Assembly (NCBI GenBank): GCA_946540075.1
Contig: CAMNHZ010000030.1
Span: 1 to 9,483, forward strand
Length of the DNA: 9,483 nucleotides
Direction: 5' to 3'
DNA from: an uncultured Bacillota bacterium
GTDB taxonomy: Bacteria; Bacillota_I; Bacilli_A; RF39; UBA660
Shown here: positions 1 to 5,991 of the stretch, one piece after another
Layout of the letters: each line of letters begins with the position of its first letter
Numbering within the stretch: position 1 is the first letter of the stretch
Notes under the pieces: generated by a model
The model's database searches: none
What the model was told of the DNA's origin: nothing
Seen by the model: only the letters and a program-made list of their open reading frames with translations
Translations under genes and position numbers: made by a program

Positions 1-22
1 ATATTTTATTTAAATACAAATA

Positions 23-877
23 CTAGTTTCTAAATAATCCTCTTATATATAAAATTACTAATGATAACTTATTAGTCAACCATAAAAATGTTAATTCTAA
101 ATCATTTGCTTTTAAATATTTTTTTACATAGTAATGTTGACTTTGTTTTAATATCTTATACTTTCTAATTTTTTTTACATTTTTATCAATTGTCTGTGAA
201 TGATCATGAATTACATGAACATTATTATCTACAATTATTCTTTTGTTGATACTTTTAATTTTTGATGATAATATAAGTTCTTCATAATATAAGAATGTAT
301 TTTCATCAAAATATCCAATTTCTTTTAGTGTCTTTCCATCTACTAAAAATAAACACCCAGATACAACATCAACATATGTTATGTTATCTCTATAATAATT
401 ATCACTGTAATATAAGTATGTTTTCTTAAAGTATCTACTAATTAAAGGTAAATTTAATAATATTTCAACAAAAGGAGTGGTTTTTTTCCATCCTCTATTA
501 TAATTGCCTTTTTCTTCAATAACCGGTCCAACCACTTTAATTTTTCTATTTATATCATTGGCTAAAGAAACTATATCTTGTTCTTTATTTATAATAATAT
601 CTGAATTAGAAAAAACTATAATTGGATTATTTAGTTTATTCATCAAGTATTTCGCACCACAATTAAGTCCTGATGCATATCCTTTATTTGATACATTACT
701 AATTATATCAATTTTTTTAGATTCAATTTTATTTAATTCTTCTAAAGAATTATCTGTTGAACAATTATCAACAACCACTATTTTCTTCAAACAGTCATAA
801 TCTTTTATATTATCAAGTAATCTTTTTGTTGTTTCATAATCATTATAATTAACAATAACAAATCCTATTTCCTTCAT
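23..877 (-). CDS. Family 2 glycosyltransferase, rhamnosyltransferase-like
   Basis: Predicted cytoplasmic, membrane-associated GT-A glycosyltransferase that moves a sugar from a nucleotide-sugar onto a surface glycan or lipid-linked acceptor. Counting from the ATG at 877 (284 aa), the GT2 landmarks appear in order: VIVNYND (8-13 region), the nucleotide-binding VVDNCSTDNS (35-44), NKGYASGLN (64-72), and a DxD-like FSNSD (89-93), where the metal-binding motif is NSD. After these come VSGCLFLV (172-179) and FDENTFLYYEE (190-200), the acceptor/catalytic-base region of WbbL/RfbN-like enzymes, then HVIHDHS (221-227). The hydrophobic C-terminal end could touch the membrane. A TTG further upstream (895) would add six residues, but the ATG at 877 has AGGA six bases before it and begins directly with the GT2 fold, so I prefer it. 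It follows two terminators and has its own -10 box, so it is probably not part of the upstream lipid operon. Acceptor and sugar cannot be read from the sequence. Confidence 0.88.
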   Translation of the reverse strand: MKEIGFVIVNYNDYETTKRLLDNIKDYDCLKKIVVVDNCSTDNSLEELNKIESKKIDIISNVSNKGYASGLNCGAKYLMNKLNNPIIVFSNSDIIINKEQDIVSLANDINRKIKVVGPVIEEKGNYNRGWKKTTPFVEILLNLPLISRYFKKTYLYYSDNYYRDNITYVDVVSGCLFLVDGKTLKEIGYFDENTFLYYEELILSSKIKSINKRIIVDNNVHVIHDHSQTIDKNVKKIRKYKILKQSQHYYVKKYLKANDLELTFLWLTNKLSLVILYIRGLFRN

Positions 878-926
878 AAAAATTCCTACCCTCAAAACAT
901 AACTTATTTACAATGTAACATAGTAT

Positions 927-932
927 ATTATA
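927..932 (-). promoter_or_regulatory. -10 box for the glycosyltransferase gene
   Basis: A perfect TATAAT (minus strand) lies 49 bases upstream of the ATG at 877, giving a predicted start of transcription near 920 and a leader of about 43 bases. The -35 position holds TTTCTT, a poor match, and lies inside the U-tract and hairpin end of the preceding terminator. A short dyad TTACA-A-TGTAA lies just downstream of the box, at about 909-919; I would not call it an operator on this evidence. Confidence 0.45.
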
Positions 933-945
933 CCTTATATTTATT

Positions 946-974
946 AAAAAAGAAAGATTTGAACCAATCTTTCT
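946..974 (-). terminator. Second of two tandem intrinsic terminators
   Basis: Read on the minus strand, a 9-bp stem (AGAAAGATT / AATCTTTCT, 951-959 with 966-974) encloses a six-base loop and is followed by a run of five to six T residues (951-946). It lies about 12 bases beyond the first terminator and backs it up at the end of the phospholipid operon. Confidence 0.75.
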
Positions 975-986
975 GACTATTTAAAC

Positions 987-1014
987 AAAAAAATAAGTTA
1001 TTACAATAACTTAT
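987..1014 (-). terminator. First intrinsic terminator of the phospholipid operon
   Basis: A perfect 9-bp stem (ATAAGTTAT / ATAACTTAT, 993-1001 with 1006-1014) has a four-base loop and is followed on the minus strand by six T residues (992-987). The TAA stop of the flippase-like gene (1013-1011) lies inside the leading arm, so the gene end and the terminator share sequence. The stem is AT-rich and probably only moderately strong, which may explain the second terminator behind it. Confidence 0.75.
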
Positions 1015-2000
1015 CTTTTCTTCGTAACTATTCTATACGTAATTATACATAATCCACTAATTAATAATGGAATATAAAATGAGAATGTACGTGTTAATAG
1101 CATACCTGTATCTGCAAATCCAGAACCAAATAATACAACAAATATATTATGATACATTCCTTCAGAAAGACCTGCTCCTCCAGGTAACAATAATGCTTCA
1201 ATCGCAACTTGAACACTTACTTGAATCATTAATAAATCAAAATATCCATATTTAGAAAAACCTAATGATCTATATATCAAATATGCAACTGAAAATAATA
1301 GTAATCTTTGAATAAATGTTATAATAAAATTATAAAAAACTAATTTTTTATTATCATTAATAAATGTTAATTCATCTTTATATCTTTTAATCAAACCATT
1401 TATTTCAATATTTTTTGTATATCTACTTATTAGTTTAATATTAGAAGTTTTATTAACAAATATAGTAATTATCTTCTTTATATACTTAGGTTTAGTAAGT
1501 AATAAAAATCCAAGTATAACAATAAATAAATCAACCATAAACCCTAAAATAAAGAAGAATACATAAATACCAGAACTCAAAAATACATATTTACTTCTAA
1601 AAATTAAGACAAGAATACCAAGTATTAATATTATTAATTTGAAAAAAATCGTATTTAATAACAGTGTTATATATATCTTACGTAATGGGATTTTATCTTT
1701 TCTCATGTAGTAAAGTTGAACAGGCTGACCACCTGTAGATGATGGAGTAATTCCACTAAAGAAAAACTCTATCATTGAATAAAATATCCCTTTTCTTAAT
1801 GTTATATTTTTATTTAAAGCTTTCAAAATACTTTTCATATATATTCCTTGTAATAGGAAATATACAAAAATCATACTTAAACCAATCAAAAAATACACTG
1901 GTTTAATTTGTTTTAAATTTATTAAAATTGTTTTAAATGAATTTCCATCATAAATACTATTAAAAGTTAGTAATATTATTAGTATAAAAAATACAAACAT
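1011..2000 (-). CDS. YbhN/UPF0104-type flippase-like membrane protein (LPG synthase TM region family)
   Basis: Multispan inner-membrane protein of the family that includes the N-terminal flippase region of MprF, YbhN and archaeal AglD (PF03706-type). Counting from the ATG at 2000 (329 aa), the family hallmarks are FFFSGITPSSTGGQPVQ (79-95) and LLLPGGAGLSEG (270-281), set among about seven or eight hydrophobic segments. There is no C-terminal aminoacyl-transferase domain, so this is not a full MprF and no lysyl-lipid synthesis should be assumed. The role is probably movement or handling of a lipid or lipid-linked sugar; as last gene of the ltaS-like/pssA/psd operon the lipid could be PE or a product of it (inference). 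The ATG at 2000 has no Shine-Dalgarno site. A strong one (GGTGGTGAT, 2039-2031) overlapping the psd stop points instead to an ATT codon at 2027, adding nine residues that include the lysine-rich KNSKK. Confidence 0.87.
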   Translation of the reverse strand: MFVFFILIILLTFNSIYDGNSFKTILINLKQIKPVYFLIGLSMIFVYFLLQGIYMKSILKALNKNITLRKGIFYSMIEFFFSGITPSSTGGQPVQLYYMRKDKIPLRKIYITLLLNTIFFKLIILILGILVLIFRSKYVFLSSGIYVFFFILGFMVDLFIVILGFLLLTKPKYIKKIITIFVNKTSNIKLISRYTKNIEINGLIKRYKDELTFINDNKKLVFYNFIITFIQRLLLFSVAYLIYRSLGFSKYGYFDLLMIQVSVQVAIEALLLPGGAGLSEGMYHNIFVVLFGSGFADTGMLLTRTFSFYIPLLISGLCIITYRIVTKKR

Positions 2001-2030
2001 AATTAAATATTTTTTTGAATTTTTAATAAT

Positions 2031-2039
2031 ATCACCACC
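2031..2039 (-). promoter_or_regulatory. Shine-Dalgarno site overlapping the psd stop, pointing to an ATT start
   Basis: On the minus strand GGTGGTGAT matches the consensus GGAGGTGAT at eight of nine bases and contains the TGA stop of psd (2034-2032). The next ATG (2000) is more than 30 bases away, too far for this site. In frame, the ATT at 2027 lies about seven bases after the GGTGG core, and the frame stays open from it into the gene. The site would couple translation of the flippase-like gene to psd. Confidence 0.5.
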
Positions 2040-2859
2040 CTATCTGATCACCCATTTTCACGATCGTTTCAATATCGTTTTCTGTGTTTTTTAATATTGT
2101 TTCATTTATTTCTACTTTATTCTTTTCTATTAATAAAATTACAGTAGAACCACCAAATTCAAAGTGACCTTTTTCATCACCTTTCTTAAAGGTTGTAACT
2201 TCTTCATTTACAATTTTACCAATCATCATAGCCCCTACTTCGATATAGCATACCTTACCTAGATTATCACAATCTAAATATGTAATAGTTCTAGCGTTTT
2301 CAGTAAATACTTTATTTTTCTTAAAAGCTATAGGTTGAACAGTATGTAATATACCATTTATACTTTTAGTTGATATAACCTTCCCATCATCTGGAAATGC
2401 ATAATGATGATAGTCATCAACACAAAGTCTAAATACCAATGCATATTCATAATTATTATCATCCGATCTTATAAGTTCATTTATAGTATATTTTGAATTC
2501 TTAATATTAAAAGTTGAATTATCATTAATCTTATAAACACTTAGCTTAGAATCACAAACAGCAATTAAACCAGAATTAATTTTTCTTTTATCAGGTTTTA
2601 TTTTTCTCATAAAAAAGTCATTAAATGATTTATAATTCTTATCTTCATATTCACTCATATCAATTCCATTCTTACGAATAAATTTTTTTATTTTTATTTT
2701 TGAAAATCTTGAATTCATATAAGTTGCATAAAGATTTGCGATAAAATGTGAACAAGCAACTTTTAAGATACATCTACCAATTATAGTATTATATAAAAAC
2801 TTTAATGAGTTAGATGTATCTTCTTTAATTAACTTTTTACTTTTTAAATCATAATACAT
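2032..2859 (-). CDS. psd: Phosphatidylserine decarboxylase proenzyme
   Basis: Makes phosphatidylethanolamine by decarboxylating phosphatidylserine at the inner face of the membrane. The 275-aa protein carries the self-cleavage motif FGGSTV (235-240). By analogy with the family, cleavage between G237 and S238 gives a 237-residue beta chain and a 38-residue alpha chain that carries the pyruvoyl cofactor made from S238. Other family landmarks are FNDFFMRKIKPDKRKI (79-94), the Asp in VCDSKL (D103), DYHHYAFPDDGKV (149-161, with the conserved His), and YIEVGAMMIGKI (205-216). The N-terminal FLYNTIIGR pattern and the length fit the clostridial-type enzyme. The ATG start overlaps the pssA stop by one base (TAATG), so the two are translationally coupled, and the next gene's ribosome binding site lies on this gene's stop codon. 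No key residue appears to be missing. Confidence 0.96.
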   Translation of the reverse strand: MYYDLKSKKLIKEDTSNSLKFLYNTIIGRCILKVACSHFIANLYATYMNSRFSKIKIKKFIRKNGIDMSEYEDKNYKSFNDFFMRKIKPDKRKINSGLIAVCDSKLSVYKINDNSTFNIKNSKYTINELIRSDDNNYEYALVFRLCVDDYHHYAFPDDGKVISTKSINGILHTVQPIAFKKNKVFTENARTITYLDCDNLGKVCYIEVGAMMIGKIVNEEVTTFKKGDEKGHFEFGGSTVILLIEKNKVEINETILKNTENDIETIVKMGDQIGW

Positions 2860-3485
2860 TAGTTAAGCACCAACAATAAACTAATTAATATTAATGATAA
2901 AATTGGTACAATTACATATGCAATACCTTTTAATTTAGGAACTCTTATTTTAAGAACAAATAATATTGCGGTTAATGCAGTTGCACATATATATATTTTA
3001 AAGAATACGCCTTCAGAAACAACACCATGAAGTAATCCTAAAATAGGATATATAATTGCAGTAGATGTTACTGGCAATCCACTATAATATTTTACAGGTA
3101 CATCTGAATCAGCAATTATATTAAAATATGCTAGACGTGATATACCACATATTACAAATAAACAATATACTAATATATCTAATACAGATGTCATTCCAAG
3201 TGAACACATAATAACTACTGGTAGAAAGACAAAACTAACAACATCTGCTAGAGAATCAATTTGAATACCAAAATTCTTCTCATCTTCTGTTCTTTTACAC
3301 ATACGTGCAATCTTTCCATCAAACATATCACAAATTCCAGCTAAAACTAGAAAGACTAATGAATATCTTAAATATGAAACTTGTGAAAATGCCATTTTAA
3401 CAAAGGCAAAATAAGTTGCGCAAATACCAAACATTACGCCCAAATATGTAACAATAACTGATTTATGTAATTTTACTATAAACAT
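2859..3485 (-). CDS. pssA: CDP-diacylglycerol--serine O-phosphatidyltransferase (phosphatidylserine synthase)
   Basis: Membrane enzyme that joins CDP-diacylglycerol and serine to give phosphatidylserine, the substrate of the next gene, psd. In the 208-aa protein the CDP-alcohol phosphatidyltransferase motif is complete: D53, D56-G57, A60-R61, G73, D77 and D81. The spacer between AR and G is 11 residues (62-72) rather than the usual 8-9 seen in, for example, Bacillus subtilis PssA, so there is a small insertion. Six or so hydrophobic segments surround it. Serine specificity is inferred mainly from the neighbouring psd and from the DSLAD sequence; another CDP-alcohol enzyme is less likely. TTG (3509) and ATG (3503) codons lie upstream, but the ATG at 3485 has AGGAG seven bases before it and leaves a four-base gap from the preceding stop, so it is the chosen start. 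Confidence 0.94.
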   Translation of the reverse strand: MFIVKLHKSVIVTYLGVMFGICATYFAFVKMAFSQVSYLRYSLVFLVLAGICDMFDGKIARMCKRTEDEKNFGIQIDSLADVVSFVFLPVVIMCSLGMTSVLDILVYCLFVICGISRLAYFNIIADSDVPVKYYSGLPVTSTAIIYPILGLLHGVVSEGVFFKIYICATALTAILFVLKIRVPKLKGIAYVIVPILSLILISLLLVLN

Positions 3486-3489
3486 AATT

Positions 3490-5061
3490 TTACTCCTCAC
3501 CATCTTCAATCATCTTGTCATAATCATCTGCCAAGATTTTCTTATTATAGAAATCTGAATTCTTTTTAACTTCTCCATTTACCAAAGCAAAGCCATATTG
3601 TTCTGTTAAAGTCTGTTTTGATGAAAGCATATTAACGCCTAAACCTAATCTATCACCTTTGATTTTACCACCTATTGCTGAAATAATAGTTGGATAAGTA
3701 TCTAAAGCAGAATAAATACGATTATTTTCTTTCTTTGCATCAAGGCCTGAATTAATTAGACAACTATACACATATCTATTAGTTATTCCCCTACTTGCAA
3801 AATAACCTGTTTGCATTGATACATGATCTCCAACAACTAAAATAGTAGTATCTTTATAAAAATCTTGTTTCTTAATCCATGACACAAAATCATAAATTAA
3901 TTTTGAATCAGTAGCATATACATTTTCATATTGAGTTTTATATTTGTTTAATGTATAATCTCCAACAAAACCATCTGGAAAATGATTATCAATACTTATA
4001 ATCTGTAAATTAAATGGTTGACTACTTTTAGATATTTTTTTAAGTCTCTTTTTAGCAATGTCAAACATATATTTATCATTAAAGCCCCAAGCTCCCTTAT
4101 CTTTCTCTTTCATCTTAAAGCCATATTCACTTAATGAATCACTATCAATAATATCATATTTACCATGACGTGTATAAAACTCTTTAATACCTCCAAATGA
4201 TGTTGTTGCTCCTGAAATAACTTCATTATGATATCCTTCATCTTTAAGCATATCACCTAACGCATAAGATCCATTCATAAAATTTTTAGAATGATAATCA
4301 TTTGAACCAATAGGTATTTTAAAAGGAATTCCTGTATTGTTGGTAACTACTGATGCAGTTGTCCATGAAGCACCCTCTATCATACTCATTTGCTGAGCCG
4401 AATTCTTATCATGAAAAGCAATACTATCTTTTTCTTTTAATAACTTATATAACTCTGGAGTCACTTCATAATTCCAATATCCACCTTGTTTTTTAGTAAA
4501 GAAAGATGTTTCTAATGATTCAACAAAAAGAACAACAAGATTTCTTTTTTTGTTGAATTTTACATCTGTTTTTTTAGGGTCAACATAATTTTTTTCAATA
4601 AATGTTGAATTTGTACTTGCATCTTTCAAAAATGTAAATGATTTAAAACAATATCCAACAAATAACATTGAACATATAACTAATATAATATTAGCAATTA
4701 TTCTATGATTAATAATTATGTTTACTGGATAAAAACTAATCACTTTATTTTCTTTATTCTTCTTATGAATTGTTTTTTTTAGTTTCAAATGACCAAATGA
4801 TAAGTCAAAGAATAGTACGCATAAAATACCAAACAATACTAAGCCATAAGGTAAGCAGAACTTTATCGCACTTATAAAAACCCCCATATCAGAATTTTGA
4901 ACTCCATTATTATAATAAAAATATAATTCTTCAATTGAAGTCATTGGAAATGTAGATTTAGTATAAAATGAAGCAACAATTATACCTGTAGCTATTAGCA
5001 ATATAATAATCTGAATAATACTAAATATTTTTTTATTTTTCTTTTTTAAACCATCAATCAT
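3490..5061 (-). CDS. LtaS/MdoB-type membrane phosphotransferase (alkaline phosphatase/sulfatase superfamily)
   Basis: Predicted to take a phospho-headgroup from a membrane phospholipid on the outer face and place it on a glycan, lipid or teichoic-acid-like polymer. Counted from a GTG at 5079 (529 aa), three hydrophobic segments (about 19-39, 69-95, 127-145) precede an extracellular catalytic domain. Catalytic landmarks are FVES with metal-ligand E187; SWTTASVV with the nucleophile Thr (T240 or T241) just before NNTGIPF, an MdoB-like sequence; GATTSFGG (290-297); GAWGFNDKYMFD (329-340); DNHFPDG with H366; and GDHVSM with D418/H419. So the active site looks intact. S. aureus LtaS has five membrane spans; this protein appears to have three, which still puts the catalytic domain outside. 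Family members transfer glycerol phosphate or, more distantly, phosphoethanolamine, and the sequence alone does not decide. I prefer the ATG at 5061 (523 aa) over the GTG because AAAGG lies about 9 bases before it. First gene of the operon with pssA, psd and the flippase-like gene. Confidence 0.88.
   Translation of the reverse strand: MIDGLKKKNKKIFSIIQIIILLIATGIIVASFYTKSTFPMTSIEELYFYYNNGVQNSDMGVFISAIKFCLPYGLVLFGILCVLFFDLSFGHLKLKKTIHKKNKENKVISFYPVNIIINHRIIANIILVICSMLFVGYCFKSFTFLKDASTNSTFIEKNYVDPKKTDVKFNKKRNLVVLFVESLETSFFTKKQGGYWNYEVTPELYKLLKEKDSIAFHDKNSAQQMSMIEGASWTTASVVTNNTGIPFKIPIGSNDYHSKNFMNGSYALGDMLKDEGYHNEVISGATTSFGGIKEFYTRHGKYDIIDSDSLSEYGFKMKEKDKGAWGFNDKYMFDIAKKRLKKISKSSQPFNLQIISIDNHFPDGFVGDYTLNKYKTQYENVYATDSKLIYDFVSWIKKQDFYKDTTILVVGDHVSMQTGYFASRGITNRYVYSCLINSGLDAKKENNRIYSALDTYPTIISAIGGKIKGDRLGLGVNMLSSKQTLTEQYGFALVNGEVKKNSDFYNKKILADDYDKMIEDGEE
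3493..3497 (-). promoter_or_regulatory. Shine-Dalgarno site that sets the pssA start
   Basis: AGGAG on the minus strand lies seven bases before the ATG at 3485 and within the last codons of the upstream gene. Neither upstream in-frame start (3503, 3509) can use it. Confidence 0.7.
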
Positions 5062-5120
5062 ACTATTTTTACCTTTCACACTTCTTAATAAAAATCACAA
5101 TTTTTTTGTTTTGCAATCTC

Positions 5121-5129
5121 ATTATATCA
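5121..5129 (-). promoter_or_regulatory. Extended -10 promoter of the ltaS-like/pssA/psd operon
   Basis: TGATATAAT on the minus strand is a TG-n-TATAAT extended -10 element. Predicted transcription start is a G near 5114, giving a leader of about 52 bases before the ATG at 5061. The -35 position (5144-5149) reads TAGATT, a poor match, as expected when an extended -10 compensates. A 12-base AT palindrome (5135-5146) lies in the spacer; in such AT-rich DNA this may be chance. I see no clear terminator between the tRNA and this point, so some readthrough from the tRNA is possible. Confidence 0.55.
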
Positions 5130-5311
5130 CTATCATTATTAATAATCTATATGTTTTACAAAAAATACTTGATAGCAAATCATCAATATATTAAAAACAT
5201 TAAAATTTACTAATAAAAAACTCTATATCACAAAACCACAAGTTATATTATATGTTAATTACTTAAAGCACTATCCTTCATAACATCTAAATAAAATAAA
5301 TTAATAAACAA

Positions 5312-5388
5312 TGGCGTCCCCAAGAGGATTCGAACCTCCGACCTACCCCTTAGGAGGGGGTTGCTCTATCCAGCTGAGCTATGAGGAC
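5312..5388 (-). tRNA. tRNA-Arg (anticodon CCT), reads AGG
   Basis: A 77-base cloverleaf on the minus strand. The acceptor stem GTCCTCA/TGGGGAC has one G-U pair. The D arm is GCTC-AGCTGGATA-GAGC. The anticodon arm is ACCCC-CTCCTAA-GGGGT with anticodon CCT at 5354-5352. A five-base variable region AGGTC is followed by the T arm GGAGG-TTCGAAT-CCTCT, a G discriminator and an encoded CCA (5314-5312). All stems pair. The gene stands alone, with its own -10 box and an upstream terminator separating it from the HD gene. Confidence 0.96.
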
Positions 5389-5396
5389 ACAAACAT

Positions 5397-5426
5397 ATTA
5401 TACTATAAAAAAATAAGAAATGAAAG
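5397..5426 (-). promoter_or_regulatory. Promoter of tRNA-Arg
   Basis: A perfect TATAAT (5402-5397) ends eight bases before the mature tRNA 5' end, so transcription would begin at or just before the tRNA. A weak -35 candidate, CTTTCA (5426-5421), lies 18 bases upstream, inside the hairpin of the preceding terminator. Confidence 0.5.
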
Positions 5427-5444
5427 CACATCATTTCTTATTTT
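5407..5444 (-). terminator. Intrinsic terminator of the HD-domain gene
   Basis: A perfect 14-bp stem (5410-5423 with 5431-5444) and a seven-base loop, followed on the minus strand by T residues (seven counting the stem end, to 5407). The TAA stop of the HD gene (5440-5438) lies inside the leading arm. The stem is nearly all A/T, but its length and the T-run make termination likely. Confidence 0.75.
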
Positions 5445-5935
5445 ATAAGATTAAGTAATATAACAACATATATATTAACAATACAACTTATATGATATTT
5501 AAACTTAACTCCAAATTCAAAGCTACCTACTGCTTTATCAACTAAATTGACAATCCAGCTTTCAGCATACTTTGGAACTGTTAAATTAATTGGGAACATA
5601 TGACTCTTTATCATATCTTGTTGTTTTTTGTTTACATTAAACTCATTGATAGAGTTTTTTACTGCTATTTTAGGATGAGTAAATGTTGATAAAAATCTTT
5701 CTAATTGAGTTCGATCTTTTTTACTAAGAAAGAAATCATGTAATAGTCCACCACGAGCAGCATCTTTATAATCAAGACCTAACATTTTGGCAATCTTATA
5801 AGAATTATAAGATACTTTTATACTATGATCTAATCTACTTATACCATGGTGTTCAATATCACCAATCATCTTAAATGTCTTATTATCAAGTATATCTTTT
5901 ACCAATATATAATAATCTTTATCATCTATACTCAC
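5438..5935 (-). CDS. HD-domain phosphohydrolase
   Basis: A 165-aa single-domain protein of the HD superfamily, metal-dependent phosphohydrolases whose substrates are often nucleotides. The metal-binding pattern is complete: H29/H30 and D36-H37 at the start, the HD pair in GGLLHDFFL (H66-D67), H87 in FTHPKIA, H112 in KSHMFP, and D133 in VNLVDKAV. The last 25 residues are hydrophobic and slightly basic (YHISCIVNIYVVILL), perhaps a membrane-touching helix. Start is GTG at 5935 with AAAGG ten bases upstream; a TGA stop a few codons upstream in frame rules out any earlier start. It lies 56 bases after the DUF3048 gene and has its own well-formed promoter, so it can be expressed alone. Substrate unknown: the nearest relatives I recall are uncharacterised clostridial HD proteins with the same GLLHDFFL pattern. 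No sign of frameshift, though the C-terminal tail makes one worth excluding. Confidence 0.86.
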   Translation of the reverse strand: MSIDDKDYYILVKDILDNKTFKMIGDIEHHGISRLDHSIKVSYNSYKIAKMLGLDYKDAARGGLLHDFFLSKKDRTQLERFLSTFTHPKIAVKNSINEFNVNKKQQDMIKSHMFPINLTVPKYAESWIVNLVDKAVGSFEFGVKFKYHISCIVNIYVVILLNLIK

Positions 5936-5961
5936 TATACATCAACCTTTCAGACTATGAA

Positions 5962-5990
5962 ATTATATCATAATTAATTCTGATAGGCAA
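5962..5990 (-). promoter_or_regulatory. Promoter of the HD-domain gene
   Basis: TTGCCT (5990-5985) and TATAAT (5967-5962) are separated by 17 bases, and the -10 is also extended by TG (TGATATAAT). The -35 begins immediately after the DUF3048 stop codon. Predicted transcription start near 5955, leader about 20 bases. This is one of the two best promoters in the window. Confidence 0.65.
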
Positions 5991-5991
5991 A

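Noticed and set aside
504..800. 98-codon open frame on the plus strand
   Set aside because: Antisense to the well-supported glycosyltransferase; composition mirrors the opposite strand, with no ribosome site or family resemblance.
1067..1255. 62-codon open frame on the plus strand
   Set aside because: Lies wholly inside the flippase-like gene on the other strand and is low complexity.
1011..2000. Full MprF (lysyl-phosphatidylglycerol synthase)
   Set aside because: Only the membrane flippase-like region is present; the soluble aminoacyl-transferase domain is absent and the gene ends in a terminator.
5135..5146. Perfect 12-base AT palindrome in the operon promoter spacer, considered as an operator
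   Set aside because: ATTATTAATAAT-type palindromes arise readily in DNA this AT-rich; no second copy and no regulator gene nearby.
5151..5213. 20-residue open frame on the plus strand between the tRNA and the ltaS-like gene
   Set aside because: No Shine-Dalgarno site, and such short frames are expected by chance in AT-rich spacers.
5080..5311. Spacer between tRNA-Arg and the operon, examined for a riboswitch, small RNA or tRNA terminator
   Set aside because: No GC-containing stem, conserved riboswitch core or T-run after a hairpin could be seen; only the operon promoter is supported.
5312..5388. tRNA as a possible integration (attachment) site for a mobile element
   Set aside because: No repeated copy of the tRNA 3' end is present in the window, and no integrase or phage-like gene is nearby.
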